From contig DHJA01000276.1 in the NCBI GenBank assembly GCA_002404095.1, positions 15,146 to 22,170 of the forward strand: a DNA stretch of 7,025 nucleotides, given 5' to 3'. Under the pieces are notes generated by a model. The model ran no database searches. It worked only from the letters and a program-made list of their open reading frames with translations, and had not been told where the DNA came from. The position numbers were made by a program, and so were the translations under genes. This DNA comes from Planctomycetaceae bacterium UBA4732 (GTDB lineage Bacteria; Planctomycetota; Planctomycetia; Gemmatales; Gemmataceae). Shown here in pieces: positions 6,108 through 7,025 of the stretch; the first letter of the stretch is position 1; every line of letters begins with the position of its first letter.

Positions 6108-7025
<918 letters not shown>

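Overview
The window looks like a piece of a Planctomycetota chromosome, probably Pirellulales-like. This is inferred from gene content: a homodimeric-type pyruvate dehydrogenase E1, a secreted SH3-TPR protein of the type common in planctomycetes, a secreted beta-propeller protein, and FitA/VapB-like antitoxin architecture. No taxonomic marker is present. No stretch over about 300 bases lacks a gene, and I see no rRNA, tRNA, CRISPR array or insertion sequence.

Layout. (1) 2-1858, minus strand: a complete secreted protein with a transthyretin-like N-terminal domain and a probable beta-propeller. (2) 1890 to about 3997, plus strand: a two-gene cassette present twice in tandem with a spacing of about 1.05 kb. 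Each copy has a basic protein of about 114 residues ending in a His-rich LPH...GHTFYE module, followed through an ATGA stop/start overlap by a 178-residue DUF4085-like protein. The arrangement resembles orphan toxin/immunity modules, but that function is inferred. (3) 4018-4845: an exported SH3-plus-TPR protein, downstream of a further copy of the cassette 3' flank. (4) 4932-6042: a tightly packed three-gene unit made of a ribbon-helix-helix antitoxin-like protein, a 112-residue small protein, and a 160-residue protein with an NCIAWAAG motif and a conserved-looking Cys/His pair. No PIN toxin follows the antitoxin-like gene. (5) 6108-7025: the 5' part of aceE (pyruvate dehydrogenase E1), cut by the window edge.

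The accessory interest lies in the duplicated cassette and the three-gene unit, between two ordinary chromosomal genes. Within each duplicated cassette conservation is uneven. The C-terminal tail of the 178-residue protein and the following intergenic DNA are much more alike than the protein's N-terminal three quarters. The duplicated flank carries a TTGACA-N17-GAAAAT promoter candidate upstream of cassette B and again upstream of the TPR gene.

All domain names are assigned by eye and from memory; no search was run.
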